A stretch of 32,214 nt of DNA from Spirochaetales bacterium (GTDB lineage Bacteria; Spirochaetota; Spirochaetia; Sphaerochaetales; Sphaerochaetaceae), in contig JAAYFO010000085.1 of assembly GCA_012728215.1 (NCBI GenBank), forward strand, positions 1 to 32,214. Direction: 5' to 3'. A model generated the notes under the pieces. That model was given only the letters and a program-made list of their open reading frames with translations, had not been told where the DNA came from and searched no databases. Made by a program: the position numbers and the translations under genes. Shown here piece after piece: positions 1 through 8,121 of the stretch. Position 1 is the stretch's first letter. Each line of letters opens with the position of its first letter.

Positions 1-840
1 CGGCCAGGAATCTGCAATCGCCTGCTTCACCGGATCCACAAGATAGTCGATGGTGAAGTCGGTAATGTAATTTCGAATATAGGCAGCCTGCTCTTCCGGG
101 CAGAAGCTCATGGCGGCGATATTGAATGCATTTCTATGTCTCAACTTCTCCGGATTAGCCTCCATCACCTCAATCGCCGCACGGACAGCATCAGGCATGT
201 AGATCATATCAAGAAACGTGTCACCGGACAAAAAGCAGTCATAATGGTGCTTTTCCAAGGCACTGTAATAGATATCCACAGCATAGTCGGTCGTTCCTCC
301 ACCAGGAGGAGTAAGATTGGATATTACACCAGGAAACCTCACTCCACGAGTGTCCAGATCATACTTGTGGTAGTAATAGTCACAGAGAAGCTCTCCGGCA
401 ACCTTTGATACACCGTATATGGAAGTCGGCCTCTGGATAGTATCCTGAGGAGTGTATTTCTTCGGAGTTGTAGGTCCGAATGCTCCAATCGAGGAAGGGG
501 TGAAGACAGCGCACTTGTTCTCTCGGGCAACTTCCAACGTAGTCAGAAGACCTCCCATGTTGATATCCCAAGCCCGCTGAGGATTCTTTTCTGCAGTGGC
601 GCTCAGAATTGCGGCAAGATGATATATTGTGTCGATCCTGTGCTTCTTCACAATCTCGTCGAGACCCTTGCCATCCCTGCAATCCATCTTATAGAACGGT
701 CCACCATTCACCAATGGAAGGTTGACATCATCCCGCAAATCCGTGAGAACGACGTGGTCAGCACCATAACGATGTCTGAGCTCTATGGCAATCTCACTTC
801 CAAGCTGTCCCAATGACCCTACGATAGCTATGTTCTTCAT
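1..840 (-). CDS. tdh: L-threonine 3-dehydrogenase, NAD-dependent epimerase type (3' end beyond window)
   Basis: Cytoplasmic extended short-chain dehydrogenase that oxidises L-threonine to 2-amino-3-ketobutyrate, the first step of threonine breakdown to glycine. The visible 280 codons start with a Rossmann motif GSLGQLG (residues 8-14). They contain SS at 116-117 and the catalytic pair Y141/K145 in YGVSK, and end in the family-typical NAFNIAAMSF and QAIADSWP stretches, which separate this family from ordinary UDP-sugar epimerases. The last 30-40 residues lie off the left edge. An in-frame ATG 16 codons upstream (position 888) overlaps the -10 box and so should lie upstream of the transcript; the ATG at 840 is therefore chosen, although its ribosome site is weak (AAGG). 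A partner 2-amino-3-ketobutyrate CoA ligase may follow outside the window. Confidence 0.88.
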   Translation of the reverse strand, partial: MKNIAIVGSLGQLGSEIAIELRHRYGADHVVLTDLRDDVNLPLVNGGPFYKMDCRDGKGLDEIVKKHRIDTIYHLAAILSATAEKNPQRAWDINMGGLLTTLEVARENKCAVFTPSSIGAFGPTTPKKYTPQDTIQRPTSIYGVSKVAGELLCDYYYHKYDLDTRGVRFPGVISNLTPPGGGTTDYAVDIYYSALEKHHYDCFLSGDTFLDMIYMPDAVRAAIEVMEANPEKLRHRNAFNIAAMSFCPEEQAAYIRNYITDFTIDYLVDPVKQAIADSWP

Positions 841-855
841 TTGCCTTGACAGTTC

Positions 856-875
856 CAGGAAAACCGACTTTCCTG
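856..875 (-). promoter_or_regulatory. Hairpin in the tdh leader
   Basis: A perfect 7-base inverted repeat (CAGGAAA / TTTCCTG, 6-base loop) sits in the leader directly after an AGGAGG sequence and before the ATG at 840. It could affect ribosome access to the upstream AGGAGG. There is no T-run, so it is not a terminator. Function is unknown. Confidence 0.35.
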
Positions 876-886
876 CCTCCTTGTTC

Positions 887-915
887 ATTATATTAAACAA
901 TATTCACGATGTCAA
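887..915 (-). promoter_or_regulatory. Perfect-consensus sigma-70 promoter of tdh
   Basis: On the minus strand TTGACA (915-910), a 17-base spacer and TATAAT (892-887) match the housekeeping consensus exactly. The predicted transcript starts near 880, leaving a leader of about 40 bases before the ATG at 840. The site lies in the gap after relA/spoT, so tdh is probably its own transcription unit. Confidence 0.75.
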
Positions 916-966
916 ACTTAATTGATTGATTCAACTGAACTTGCCTTTACAAGGGACAATGCCGGA

Positions 967-2985
967 TCAGTTGCTGAATTCCTGATTAATCTGAATGATA
1001 TTAGGAATGGCTCTGATACTCTTGATGATATTGGAGAAAGACTCCTCCCTGTCACATTCCATTGTAAAGGTTCCAACAAGCTGTCCTTCATCAGAATCAG
1101 AAAGACGTCCTTCCACCAGATGTCCGCGATATTTTCTTATTGCACCCTCAATCTCAGAGAAGAGGTCGGCAGTCCGCTTGGAGGTAACCTTGAAACGGCG
1201 GACCATCAGTTCACTGTCAGCCTCCCATTCCACCGGAATCGATCTTTCGTTGATCTCGGCCATGTTCTTCAGATTTGGGCAATCGGTCCTATGAACAATT
1301 ATTCCACGGCCACGAGACACATAGCCCACGATATCATCACCCGGCTTGGGGCTGCAGCACTGCGCTATTGAAATCATCAGATTCTTCTGCTTCCCAACCA
1401 CCAGCGCAGTCTTGGCCTTGTTGCTTATGCTTCTTACAATATCGGAATCAGCGACAGCCATCTGCTCTTCATGAGATTGCGAAGCCTCAAGGTCTTCCTT
1501 GGATGGCTTAGCTATTATGTTCTTCTGAAGAATCAGATTCTCATCGTTCTTGTTCAGCCAGGTCCTGATCTTTCTCTTGGCGCTGCTGGTGTGAGCATAC
1601 TTGAGCCAAGAAAGCTTTGGACGCGTATTGGGAGAAGTCAGAATCTCGATGACCTGTGTATGCTTCAAAGGCTGCGAAAGAGGAATGATTGAACCATTCG
1701 CCTTTGCTCCCACAGTGTGGATTCCGATCTCGGTATGAATCTTGAAGGCAAAGTCAAGTGCGGTCGAATTGACCGGAAGATCGATAGGATTGCCCTTTGG
1801 AGTGAATACGATTATCGAATCCTTAAGCAATTCACTCTTGATGTCATCCATGAATGACTCGGACTGGGTAATCTCATTCTTCCAGTTTCTCAGACGCATA
1901 TAGATATCAGTATAGGCTTCGTTGCTGGATTGACCCTTTTCACGGCCGCTCTCAGCCTTGTAGGCCCAATGCGCCGCGACTCCGAAGTCCGCTATCTCAT
2001 CCATTTCCTTGGTTCGGATCTGGATTTCCATAAGCTTTCCTTCCAATGCCATGACAGTCGTATGAAGACTCTGATAGTTATTGGCCTTAGGCATTGCAAT
2101 ATAGTCCTTGAAACGGCCTTCTATTGGTGGCCAGAGACTATGAATGATGCCAAGAAGCGAATAGCAGGAGGAAACGCTGTCGCAGATTATCCTTATGCCG
2201 AAGAGATCATATATCTCATCAATCTCCTTGTTTCGCTTCTTCATCTTCATATAAACGGAATAAGGGTGCTTTGCTCTCCAGAGAATCTGAACCTTATACC
2301 CAGCCTCATAGCACTTCTTGGAAAGAATATTCCTGATTTTCTGGGTATATTCCTCATGTTCAAGCTGTTTGGAACCAAGGTAATCAAGCACATAGGCATA
2401 TACATCCGGCTTGATGACCTTCAGTGACAGGTCCTGAAGCTCATCCTTTATCCATGCAATTCCAAGACGGTCTGCCAGCGGGGCATATATGTCCAGGCAT
2501 TCATTTGCAATTTCCACTGCACGCTTCTGTTTCAGAAACTGAAGGGTCCGCATATTGTGCAGCTTGTCCGCCAGCTTGATTATGATGACCCTGATATCCT
2601 TAGGCATAGTCAGAAACAGCTTTCTGATAGTCTCTGCTTCCTGATTATTCTTGTTATGGGCACGGATAGTGGAAATCTTGGTGGCACCTTCGACCATATT
2701 GCCTACAGCAAGGCCGAAGTCCTTGACGATTTCCTCAAGTGTGGTATCGGTGTCTTCAATCAAGTCATGAAGCAAGCCACCGCAAATCGTGTCCGCATCA
2801 CTTTTCAACTGAATCAGAATCTCCGCAACTGCAATGGGATGGCTGAAATAAGGTTCGCCGCTTGCACGCTTCTGATCTCCATGCTTCTCATCAGCCAGAA
2901 CCGCAGCTCTGCGGATCTTCTCCTGATCGGACTTGGAGTATGGAGTGACTTTTGACATCAGATCCTTGATCAGCTGGTCATGCAT
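967..2985 (-). CDS. rel: Bifunctional (p)ppGpp synthetase/hydrolase, RelA/SpoT (Rel) family
   Basis: Long RSH enzyme that makes and degrades the alarmone (p)ppGpp in the stringent response. From the start used here (672 residues) the domains are: an HD hydrolase at about 30-160 with the key H73-D74 in LLHDLIEDTD; a synthetase at about 230-350 with RFKDYIAMPKANNYQSLH and the catalytic EIQIRT glutamate near 320; a TGS domain at about 390-455; a CC-containing region (AQCCSPKPGDDIVGY); and a C-terminal ACT-like domain. Intact hydrolase and synthetase motifs predict a bifunctional enzyme. The frame could open at 3060 (697 residues), but GGGAGG lies 8 bases before the ATG at 2985, so that start is preferred. 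It then overlaps the end of prmC by 8 bases. It is the last gene of prfA-prmC-rel. Confidence 0.93.
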   Translation of the reverse strand: MHDQLIKDLMSKVTPYSKSDQEKIRRAAVLADEKHGDQKRASGEPYFSHPIAVAEILIQLKSDADTICGGLLHDLIEDTDTTLEEIVKDFGLAVGNMVEGATKISTIRAHNKNNQEAETIRKLFLTMPKDIRVIIIKLADKLHNMRTLQFLKQKRAVEIANECLDIYAPLADRLGIAWIKDELQDLSLKVIKPDVYAYVLDYLGSKQLEHEEYTQKIRNILSKKCYEAGYKVQILWRAKHPYSVYMKMKKRNKEIDEIYDLFGIRIICDSVSSCYSLLGIIHSLWPPIEGRFKDYIAMPKANNYQSLHTTVMALEGKLMEIQIRTKEMDEIADFGVAAHWAYKAESGREKGQSSNEAYTDIYMRLRNWKNEITQSESFMDDIKSELLKDSIIVFTPKGNPIDLPVNSTALDFAFKIHTEIGIHTVGAKANGSIIPLSQPLKHTQVIEILTSPNTRPKLSWLKYAHTSSAKRKIRTWLNKNDENLILQKNIIAKPSKEDLEASQSHEEQMAVADSDIVRSISNKAKTALVVGKQKNLMISIAQCCSPKPGDDIVGYVSRGRGIIVHRTDCPNLKNMAEINERSIPVEWEADSELMVRRFKVTSKRTADLFSEIEGAIRKYRGHLVEGRLSDSDEGQLVGTFTMECDREESFSNIIKSIRAIPNIIQINQEFSN

Positions 2986-3832
2986 TTGCATATCCTCCCA
3001 CGCACCGAGGCAATCCTGCCAGATCCTTGAGAATGAAACTGGAAGCGAATCCAGATTCATCCATCAATTTCCTTGTCTCATCTGCCTGATCGTATCCACA
3101 TTCAAGAATCAGCAAACCACCATTTGACAGATGCTTCGGGCTTTCGCTGATTATCCGCCGTATAAGAGCAAGTCCCCCATCATCGGCAAACAAGGCTAGC
3201 TCAGGTTCATGAAGCACCTCGGTCGCCAGAGAGTCCTTCATCGCAGGAGCGATGTAAGGTGGATTTGCAGTGATCAGATTAAATCTTCTACCATCAAAAG
3301 CCTCAAACACATCGCTTAGAATACACTTTGACCTATTTTCAATGATTTGTCTACAATTATCTTCAGCAATGCCCAATGCTTGCTCACAGACATCACTCAA
3401 TATCATCTCACAATCTATGCCGATCCGTTCCAGTTCGGCAAGAACAGTTATTCCTATGCATCCAGACCCAGTGCAGATATCCAAGGCTTTGAGTGGATTC
3501 TGATGCCGGTCCTTAAACTCATTGATAACCCTCTCCACCAAAATCTCCGTTTCCGGACGAGGAACAAGAACCTTGTCATTGACAATGAAGTCTCTTCCAA
3601 AGAATTCCTTGTGGCCAATAACCACTGCAACGGAGAAACCTTCGGCTCTCTTCTTCAGAAGACCCTCAAAGCATTTCTCCTCTTCAGCCGAAAGCTGCCT
3701 GGTGCTCAGAAGAAGTTCGGATTGAGTCATCTTGAGAACATGGCAAAGCAGGATACGGCAATCAAGCGCAGCAGTGTCCGTCATGCCTGTCAGGGCTTTG
3801 AAGCCCATAGCTCTCGCTTCAGGGACAGTCAT
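2978..3832 (-). CDS. prmC: Release factor glutamine methyltransferase PrmC (HemK)
   Basis: SAM-dependent enzyme that N5-methylates the glutamine of the GGQ loop of peptide release factors. Its 284 residues are the usual family length. It has an N-terminal helical substrate-binding part, PRPETE at 91-96, a SAM-binding DICTGSGCIG at 118-127 and the diagnostic catalytic NPPY at 190-193. It directly follows prfA, its substrate; the prfA stop and prmC start share one base (TGATG), preceded by GGAGG. This translational coupling is the classical arrangement, and the pairing supports both calls. Confidence 0.95.
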   Translation of the reverse strand: MTVPEARAMGFKALTGMTDTAALDCRILLCHVLKMTQSELLLSTRQLSAEEEKCFEGLLKKRAEGFSVAVVIGHKEFFGRDFIVNDKVLVPRPETEILVERVINEFKDRHQNPLKALDICTGSGCIGITVLAELERIGIDCEMILSDVCEQALGIAEDNCRQIIENRSKCILSDVFEAFDGRRFNLITANPPYIAPAMKDSLATEVLHEPELALFADDGGLALIRRIISESPKHLSNGGLLILECGYDQADETRKLMDESGFASSFILKDLAGLPRCVGGYANA

Positions 3833-4896
3833 CAGGCCTCCTTCAGAGCCGCCTCTCCGGCTGCGATCTTCAGTGGTTCGATCACCTGATTCAAGGCTCC
3901 CTCCATTATCTGGTCAAGCTTGTACAAAGTAAGGTTGATCCGATGGTCTGTAAGACGATTCTGAGGGAAATTATAAGTTCTGATACGTTCGCTTCGGTCG
4001 CCAGAACCGACCTGGCCTTTTCTGGCAGCAGATCTTTCCTGTCTCTTCTTTGTCTCTTCCATGTCATAAAGCCTTGCCCTTAGAACTCTGAGAGCCTTGG
4101 CCTTGTTCTTGATCTGAGACTTCTCATCCTGCTGAATGACTACGATTCCTGTCGGAATATGAGTCAGACGGACTGCACTGTCAGTGGTATTGACGCACTG
4201 TCCACCCGGACCTCCAGCTCTCATCACATCAATCTTCAGATCCTCAGGACGAATGACGATATCAGTCTCCTCCGCCTCAGGAAGGACAGCGACAGTGCAT
4301 GCGGAAGTATGAATTCTTCCACCGGACTCGGTTTCAGGAACACGCTGAACACGATGCACACCGCTCTCCCAACGCAAGTTTCCATAGACATCCTTCCCAG
4401 AGATTGAAATGATTGCTTCCTTGATTCCTCCAAGTCCCGTTTCATTGATACTCATCAGTTCCATCTTGAAGCTCATGGTCTCGCAGTAATGGGTATACAT
4501 CCTATAAAGGTCAGAAGCAAACAGAGCGGCTTCTTCACCACCAGTGCCAGCTCTTATCTCCATGATGATGTTCTTGCCCTCAAGTGGATCAGGTGGAATC
4601 AGCAGCATCTTGCAATTGTTCTCACAGAGAATCCTAGACTGCTTCAGTTCAGCAATCTCTTCCTTGACCATTTCCATGAGCTCGGAATCGTTTTCGCCCT
4701 TCTGCATTGCTTCAGCGTCATCAATCTGCTTATCCAGATCACAAAGCTTCCGAAGTTCCTCCACTACAGGAAGAAGATGGGAACGCTCCAGCATAAGCTG
4801 CTTGTATCTGCTCATATCCTTCATCACATCGGGATTGGAAAGTGAGTCATCTATCTCTTTAAGTTTCTGTTCAAATTCTGGTAATTTCTCCAGCAC
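3832..4896 (-). CDS. prfA: Peptide chain release factor 1 (RF1)
   Basis: Reads UAA/UAG stop codons in the ribosomal A site and triggers peptide release. The 354-residue protein has an N-terminal helical coiled domain, a codon-recognition tripeptide PET at 187-189 (the PxT position that marks RF1 rather than RF2) and the catalytic GGQ at 231-233 within [15 protein letters not shown]. Translation starts at GTG (4896) with GGAG seven bases upstream. It is first of the operon prfA-prmC-rel, linking translation termination to the stringent response. No frameshift or unusual feature is visible. Confidence 0.96.
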   Translation of the reverse strand: MLEKLPEFEQKLKEIDDSLSNPDVMKDMSRYKQLMLERSHLLPVVEELRKLCDLDKQIDDAEAMQKGENDSELMEMVKEEIAELKQSRILCENNCKMLLIPPDPLEGKNIIMEIRAGTGGEEAALFASDLYRMYTHYCETMSFKMELMSINETGLGGIKEAIISISGKDVYGNLRWESGVHRVQRVPETESGGRIHTSACTVAVLPEAEETDIVIRPEDLKIDVMRAGGPGGQCVNTTDSAVRLTHIPTGIVVIQQDEKSQIKNKAKALRVLRARLYDMEETKKRQERSAARKGQVGSGDRSERIRTYNFPQNRLTDHRINLTLYKLDQIMEGALNQVIEPLKIAAGEAALKEA

Positions 4897-4910
4897 GATA
4901 TTACTCCTGC

Positions 4911-4939
4911 AATATAAAGTTCAAATTTAAAATCATCAA
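4911..4939 (-). promoter_or_regulatory. Candidate promoter of prfA-prmC-rel
   Basis: TTGATG (4939-4934), a 17-base spacer and TATATT (4916-4911) lie just before prfA. The predicted transcript start falls inside the ribosome-binding sequence, which weakens the call; read-through from the upstream symporter gene is an alternative. Confidence 0.35.
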
Positions 4940-4950
4940 GGCGGGCCTGA

Positions 4951-6363
4951 TCAGATATCGAGCTTCTTCAATTCATTCGAATTGAAAGCGACTGACTTCG
5001 GATCAAGAGTGTTCAGCTTCCAGAACACTATTGCACCAGCAATGAAGAACAGCCCTGGAATCGCTCCGATATGCATCGTTATTCCCCATTTGGCCAATTC
5101 AGTCTGAACAGCCCCCGATGCACTGTCATAACCAGTAAGCTTGTGGCACATCGCCAGAACCAAAGCCTGGGAAGCATATGAAAAACGCATGAAGAAAGCC
5201 CGGAGACCAAGAATTATTCCATCATTGCGCCTTCGTTCCTTCAGAACCGTCTCATCCACTACATCTGCCATGGCAGGTGTCATGAAAGTCCAGAAGCCAC
5301 CGAATCCGATTCCCCAAAGCGCCATGGCAATCACGAAGCCCACATTGGATCTCAAGAAAGTCATCGGAATGGCGACACATCCCATCATGATTGCGGTGAT
5401 GATCAGCATCTTCTGATTGTTCTTCAGCCTGATCTGCACACGCGACCAGATCAACACACCCAGCAATGAGCCTGCAATCATTCCAGCCATTATTGGCGTA
5501 GTTGCATTGCTGGACATCGACAGCACACCTTCAACAACGTAGTTCACCGATCCGGTCATGCACATGCAACCACTTTGATAGAGGAACAGGCACAGCAGCA
5601 GAGCAAGCAGATTACGGTTATGGAAAGCACCTTTGAGAGCTTTCATGAAAGATACTGTCTCTTCTGGATGCTTTCTTTCATAATCCTGCTTTTTTGCGAA
5701 GCGGGCAATCATGTCTGGACTTTCCTTTACACCGGGAATGATCAGCAATGTGCCAAGAACAGCGATTCCGGCCACCACCAGAGCGGCGATTTCGTAACTC
5801 TGCTTGACTCCATAGGAATAGAAAAGCGGAGGAAGCACAAACCCCAGGGTCATTCCAACAACCCCGATTGGAGTGGCGATCTCCACGACACGGGTCCGGA
5901 TCTCCATGCTTCTGAACTTATCAGGGAACACAGCCTGATAGTTCAGTTCCCACAATGAATACAGCATGTCATACAGGCAGAGGAAGAAAACCAGCCATAG
6001 GAACATCGCCCAATTCCTGGTTCCAGCCCATGAAGCCGGAACTGCGAATATCAGAGAAAACGACACAGAACAAAGAAGCAGGCCAATGATTATCCAAGGG
6101 AAACGGCGCCCAAGCTTTCGAGAACCAGGAGACCATCTGTTGGTCAAAAATCCAATCAATGGATCATTGACTGCATTCCAAATTGAGTAAATCAACAAAG
6201 CCAGCATGACGAGCCACGAGTTCAGCCTCATTTCCTTTTCAAAGAAATAAAAAGCCATCAACCCCTGAGCACCTGTCAAGAATTCGGCAAGGAATTTTCC
6301 TGTGCCATAACTCATAATCGTTCCAATTCTTACTTTTGGTTCTTCTGCCATAATATGGTTCAT
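4951..6363 (-). CDS. GPH-family sugar:cation symporter (MFS, MelB-like)
   Basis: Inner-membrane transporter of the glycoside-pentoside-hexuronide:cation symporter family, with about 12 hydrophobic helices over 470 residues, a usual length. The N-terminal part contains the family hallmark region IWNAVNDPLIGFL with the conserved NDP, followed by a basic loop (SPGSRKLGRRFPW). The substrate cannot be read from sequence. It starts 6 bases after the XRE-cupin regulator, and rpiB lies upstream, so a pentose or related sugar is a reasonable guess. The ribosome site at the ATG (6363) is weak (AAGAAGAA), suggesting coupling to the regulator gene. A second in-frame ATG four codons later is possible. Confidence 0.88.
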   Translation of the reverse strand: MNHIMAEEPKVRIGTIMSYGTGKFLAEFLTGAQGLMAFYFFEKEMRLNSWLVMLALLIYSIWNAVNDPLIGFLTNRWSPGSRKLGRRFPWIIIGLLLCSVSFSLIFAVPASWAGTRNWAMFLWLVFFLCLYDMLYSLWELNYQAVFPDKFRSMEIRTRVVEIATPIGVVGMTLGFVLPPLFYSYGVKQSYEIAALVVAGIAVLGTLLIIPGVKESPDMIARFAKKQDYERKHPEETVSFMKALKGAFHNRNLLALLLCLFLYQSGCMCMTGSVNYVVEGVLSMSSNATTPIMAGMIAGSLLGVLIWSRVQIRLKNNQKMLIITAIMMGCVAIPMTFLRSNVGFVIAMALWGIGFGGFWTFMTPAMADVVDETVLKERRRNDGIILGLRAFFMRFSYASQALVLAMCHKLTGYDSASGAVQTELAKWGITMHIGAIPGLFFIAGAIVFWKLNTLDPKSVAFNSNELKKLDI

Positions 6364-6369
6364 TTCTTC

Positions 6370-6945
6370 TTATTTCTGACGGAGATAACGCACAACCATA
6401 TGCACCACTGCAATCTGATTTGAATCATTGGTGATCGTATGGTCCACATCACAGTGGTAAATCAAGAAATCGCCCTTCTTCAGATCGGCGCAATTATCTC
6501 CAGCCTTGACACTGACCTGCCCCTTGATGATCGTCAGGAATTCCTGAGTTCCGGCAAAGTGCGGTTCTGAGGGCAACGAGCTGTTCGGTGGGAACGTGAG
6601 AATGTACATTTCCAGATCCTCAACCATTGAAAGAGGCGAAAGCACCTTGATCAGAACACCATTCTCCATCGCTTCAAGCTTGGGCATAGTCTCAGTGCTG
6701 GTCGGGTTGACCATGAACATCCGCTTGCTGGCTGAATCAGTGTCAAGCAGATCATGAAGATCGACTCCCAATCCCTTTGCAATCTTCCAGACAGTGGCAA
6801 CAGTGGGATTCACCTTGTCGGACTCAATCTGACTCAGCATCGCCTTGGACACTCCCGAACGCTCAGACAGTACATTTAGAGTCAGATTCCGTGCTGCTCT
6901 CAGTTTCTGAATATTCTTACCAATAAGAAGGGGACAATCTGTCAT
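6370..6945 (-). CDS. XRE-family transcriptional regulator with C-terminal cupin domain
   Basis: DNA-binding regulator of the HTH_3-plus-cupin class. Counting from the chosen start (191 residues), the helix-turn-helix covers about 9-64 (SGVSKAMLSQIESDKVNPT is typical). A small cupin barrel lies near the C-terminus, with a PHF...EFL pair and a later GDFLIYHCDVDHTI, and probably senses a small ligand. An ATG 13 codons further upstream exists, but AGGAG sits seven bases before the ATG at 6945, which I prefer; the region upstream holds promoter and dyad elements. Together with rpiB and the GPH symporter it looks like a local sugar regulator, possibly autoregulated. The effector is unknown. Confidence 0.86.
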   Translation of the reverse strand: MTDCPLLIGKNIQKLRAARNLTLNVLSERSGVSKAMLSQIESDKVNPTVATVWKIAKGLGVDLHDLLDTDSASKRMFMVNPTSTETMPKLEAMENGVLIKVLSPLSMVEDLEMYILTFPPNSSLPSEPHFAGTQEFLTIIKGQVSVKAGDNCADLKKGDFLIYHCDVDHTITNDSNQIAVVHMVVRYLRQK

Positions 6946-6971
6946 GTTTCTACTCCTGAAAAATATAATTG

Positions 6972-7001
6972 ATTGTATTGTCAAACAATCCGATTTGTCA
7001 A
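6972..7001 (-). promoter_or_regulatory. Promoter of the XRE-cupin/symporter genes
   Basis: TTGACA (7001-6996), an 18-base spacer and TACAAT (6977-6972) lie between rpiB and the regulator gene. The transcript should start near 6965 and carry the AGGAG before the ATG at 6945. This gives the regulator and symporter their own promoter besides read-through from rpiB. Confidence 0.6.
6977..6989. promoter_or_regulatory. Candidate operator in the regulator promoter
   Basis: An ATTGT-CAA-ACAAT dyad lies between the -35 and -10 boxes, where a bound repressor would block RNA polymerase. Its TCAAACAA half recurs in the dyad upstream of rpiB at 7532-7547. The neighbouring XRE protein is the obvious candidate ligand. 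This is inference from symmetry and placement. Confidence 0.4.
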
Positions 7002-7028
7002 CGTACCTTAGGCCCTTGCCATGATGGT

Positions 7029-7472
7029 CTATCTTCCTTCCAGTGACATGATCTTTTCGACCCGTCTTTCATGCCTTCCTCCCTGAAAGGTGGAGTCAAT
7101 GTAAGCATCCAGCATATCCTCGATCTTGTCCTGATATTCGATTCTTCCACCAAATGCGATGAAATTCACATTGTTGTGCTCTCTGGACATCTTCGCGGCA
7201 TAGGAGTTCTGCGGCAAGGCACAGCGAATTCCATTCATCTTGTTGGCGGCGAGGGAAATGCCGATTCCGGTTCCGCAGCAAAGCACGCCAAATTCATATC
7301 CACCTTTCCTGAATTCATTCACAGCCTCTTCAGCCTTGTCAGGATAATCCACTGATTCAGGTGAACCGACTCCGAGGTAAGTAACATCAAATCCTCTTTT
7401 CTGAAGATGATCCTTTATCAATGCAGCGATTTCTACTGCTCCATGATCATTTGCCAATACAATTCTTGCCAT
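7029..7472 (-). CDS. rpiB: RpiB/LacAB-family sugar-phosphate isomerase
   Basis: Probably interconverts ribose 5-phosphate and ribulose 5-phosphate, or a related aldose/ketose phosphate such as allose 6-phosphate. The 147 residues match the family length. D9-H10 binds substrate near the start, the anion-hole loop CGTGIGIS begins at the catalytic C66, and KMSREHN contains the ring-opening H99. The C-terminal GGRHERRVEKI is also typical. It starts at ATG (7472) after GGAGGAAAG. It lies 44-84 bases upstream of the XRE-cupin regulator and GPH symporter on the same strand, so it may be the metabolic enzyme of that sugar locus rather than the housekeeping isomerase. Confidence 0.9.
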   Translation of the reverse strand: MARIVLANDHGAVEIAALIKDHLQKRGFDVTYLGVGSPESVDYPDKAEEAVNEFRKGGYEFGVLCCGTGIGISLAANKMNGIRCALPQNSYAAKMSREHNNVNFIAFGGRIEYQDKIEDMLDAYIDSTFQGGRHERRVEKIMSLEGR

Positions 7473-7531
7473 ATCTTTCCTCCAAACATCATCATATATT
7501 CAACAGGCCATGAATGCACAGACCAAAGCCA

Positions 7532-7547
7532 TTTGTTTTCAAACAAA
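7532..7547. promoter_or_regulatory. Perfect inverted repeat upstream of rpiB
   Basis: TTTGTTT-TC-AAACAAA (7-base arms, 2-base centre) lies 60-75 bases before the rpiB start. It shares TCAAACAA with the dyad in the XRE-cupin promoter, which suggests one regulator binding both sites. A clear -35/-10 pair for rpiB was not found. Confidence 0.4.
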
Positions 7548-7560
7548 CCATCAATATTTT

Positions 7561-8112
7561 CTATCTACCTCGACCACTTACCCGGGCACTGTCATAGAAG
7601 TCAAAGATAAAAGCAGAAAAGAAGAAAGTGAATTCCCCCGAGAGAAAATTCCATGCCACTCCCATTGGAAGCATTCGCTCTCTCCTGCCCGTCCTTGGGC
7701 TGCCCACCGTAAGCGGGGTTAGCCGCAGGGTAATGATTGTCGGAAGAAACCTGTTCTCTGCGTTATGGTCATTTGCATACAGCCCGATGGAAACCAGGGA
7801 ATTAATCCCCAGACCGGCATTGTCATAATCAAACACACGCTCTCCCATAAGAGCAAAGGCAAGTTCCAATCCAACGGAATAATCACTACCAAAAAGTGGA
7901 GTGAGCATCATCATGCCACAGACATCAAGCTCCAATCGCTGAGTCAGACCGAATGTTCCACCCAGCAGAAGGCCGACACCAGACGGGTCGTAGCTGTCAA
8001 AGAGAAAATTGCCATGGCCAAAGCTGAATCCGATATCCTTCATCAGAACACTGTCTGCGGCAACGGAGAATGAAATACACAAAACCAGAACGACAATTAT
8101 CAATTTCTTCAT
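7561..8112 (-). CDS. Small exported protein, possible outer-membrane barrel
   Basis: Not recognised. The 183-residue product begins MKKLIIVVLVLCISFSVAADS, a typical Sec signal peptide with cleavage likely after AAD or VAA. The mature part alternates glycine/aromatic-rich hydrophobic stretches (LLLGGTFGL, VGLELAFALM, GLGINSLVSIGLY) resembling the strands of small spirochaetal outer-membrane or periplasmic beta proteins. The C-terminus is basic (SGRGR) and lacks the terminal aromatic of classical barrels. The start at 8112 follows AGGAG whose first bases overlap the preceding gene's stop; a TTG one codon earlier is less likely. It is the last gene of the four-gene operon starting at the HAD protein. 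Confidence 0.7.
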   Translation of the reverse strand: MKKLIIVVLVLCISFSVAADSVLMKDIGFSFGHGNFLFDSYDPSGVGLLLGGTFGLTQRLELDVCGMMMLTPLFGSDYSVGLELAFALMGERVFDYDNAGLGINSLVSIGLYANDHNAENRFLPTIITLRLTPLTVGSPRTGRRERMLPMGVAWNFLSGEFTFFFSAFIFDFYDSARVSGRGR

Positions 8113-8121
8113 CAAATTCTC

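Noticed and set aside
922..1371. Plus-strand open frame near the end of relA/spoT
   Set aside because: Shadow of the ACT-domain coding region with no family features.
1930..2427. Plus-strand open frame opposite relA/spoT
   Set aside because: It is antisense to the conserved synthetase domain; its length follows from the codon bias of the real gene.
4935..4951. Terminator hairpin between the symporter and prfA
   Set aside because: The stem is about 6 bases with a bulge and a tiny loop, and the region overlaps the candidate prfA promoter; the T-tail is broken by A residues.
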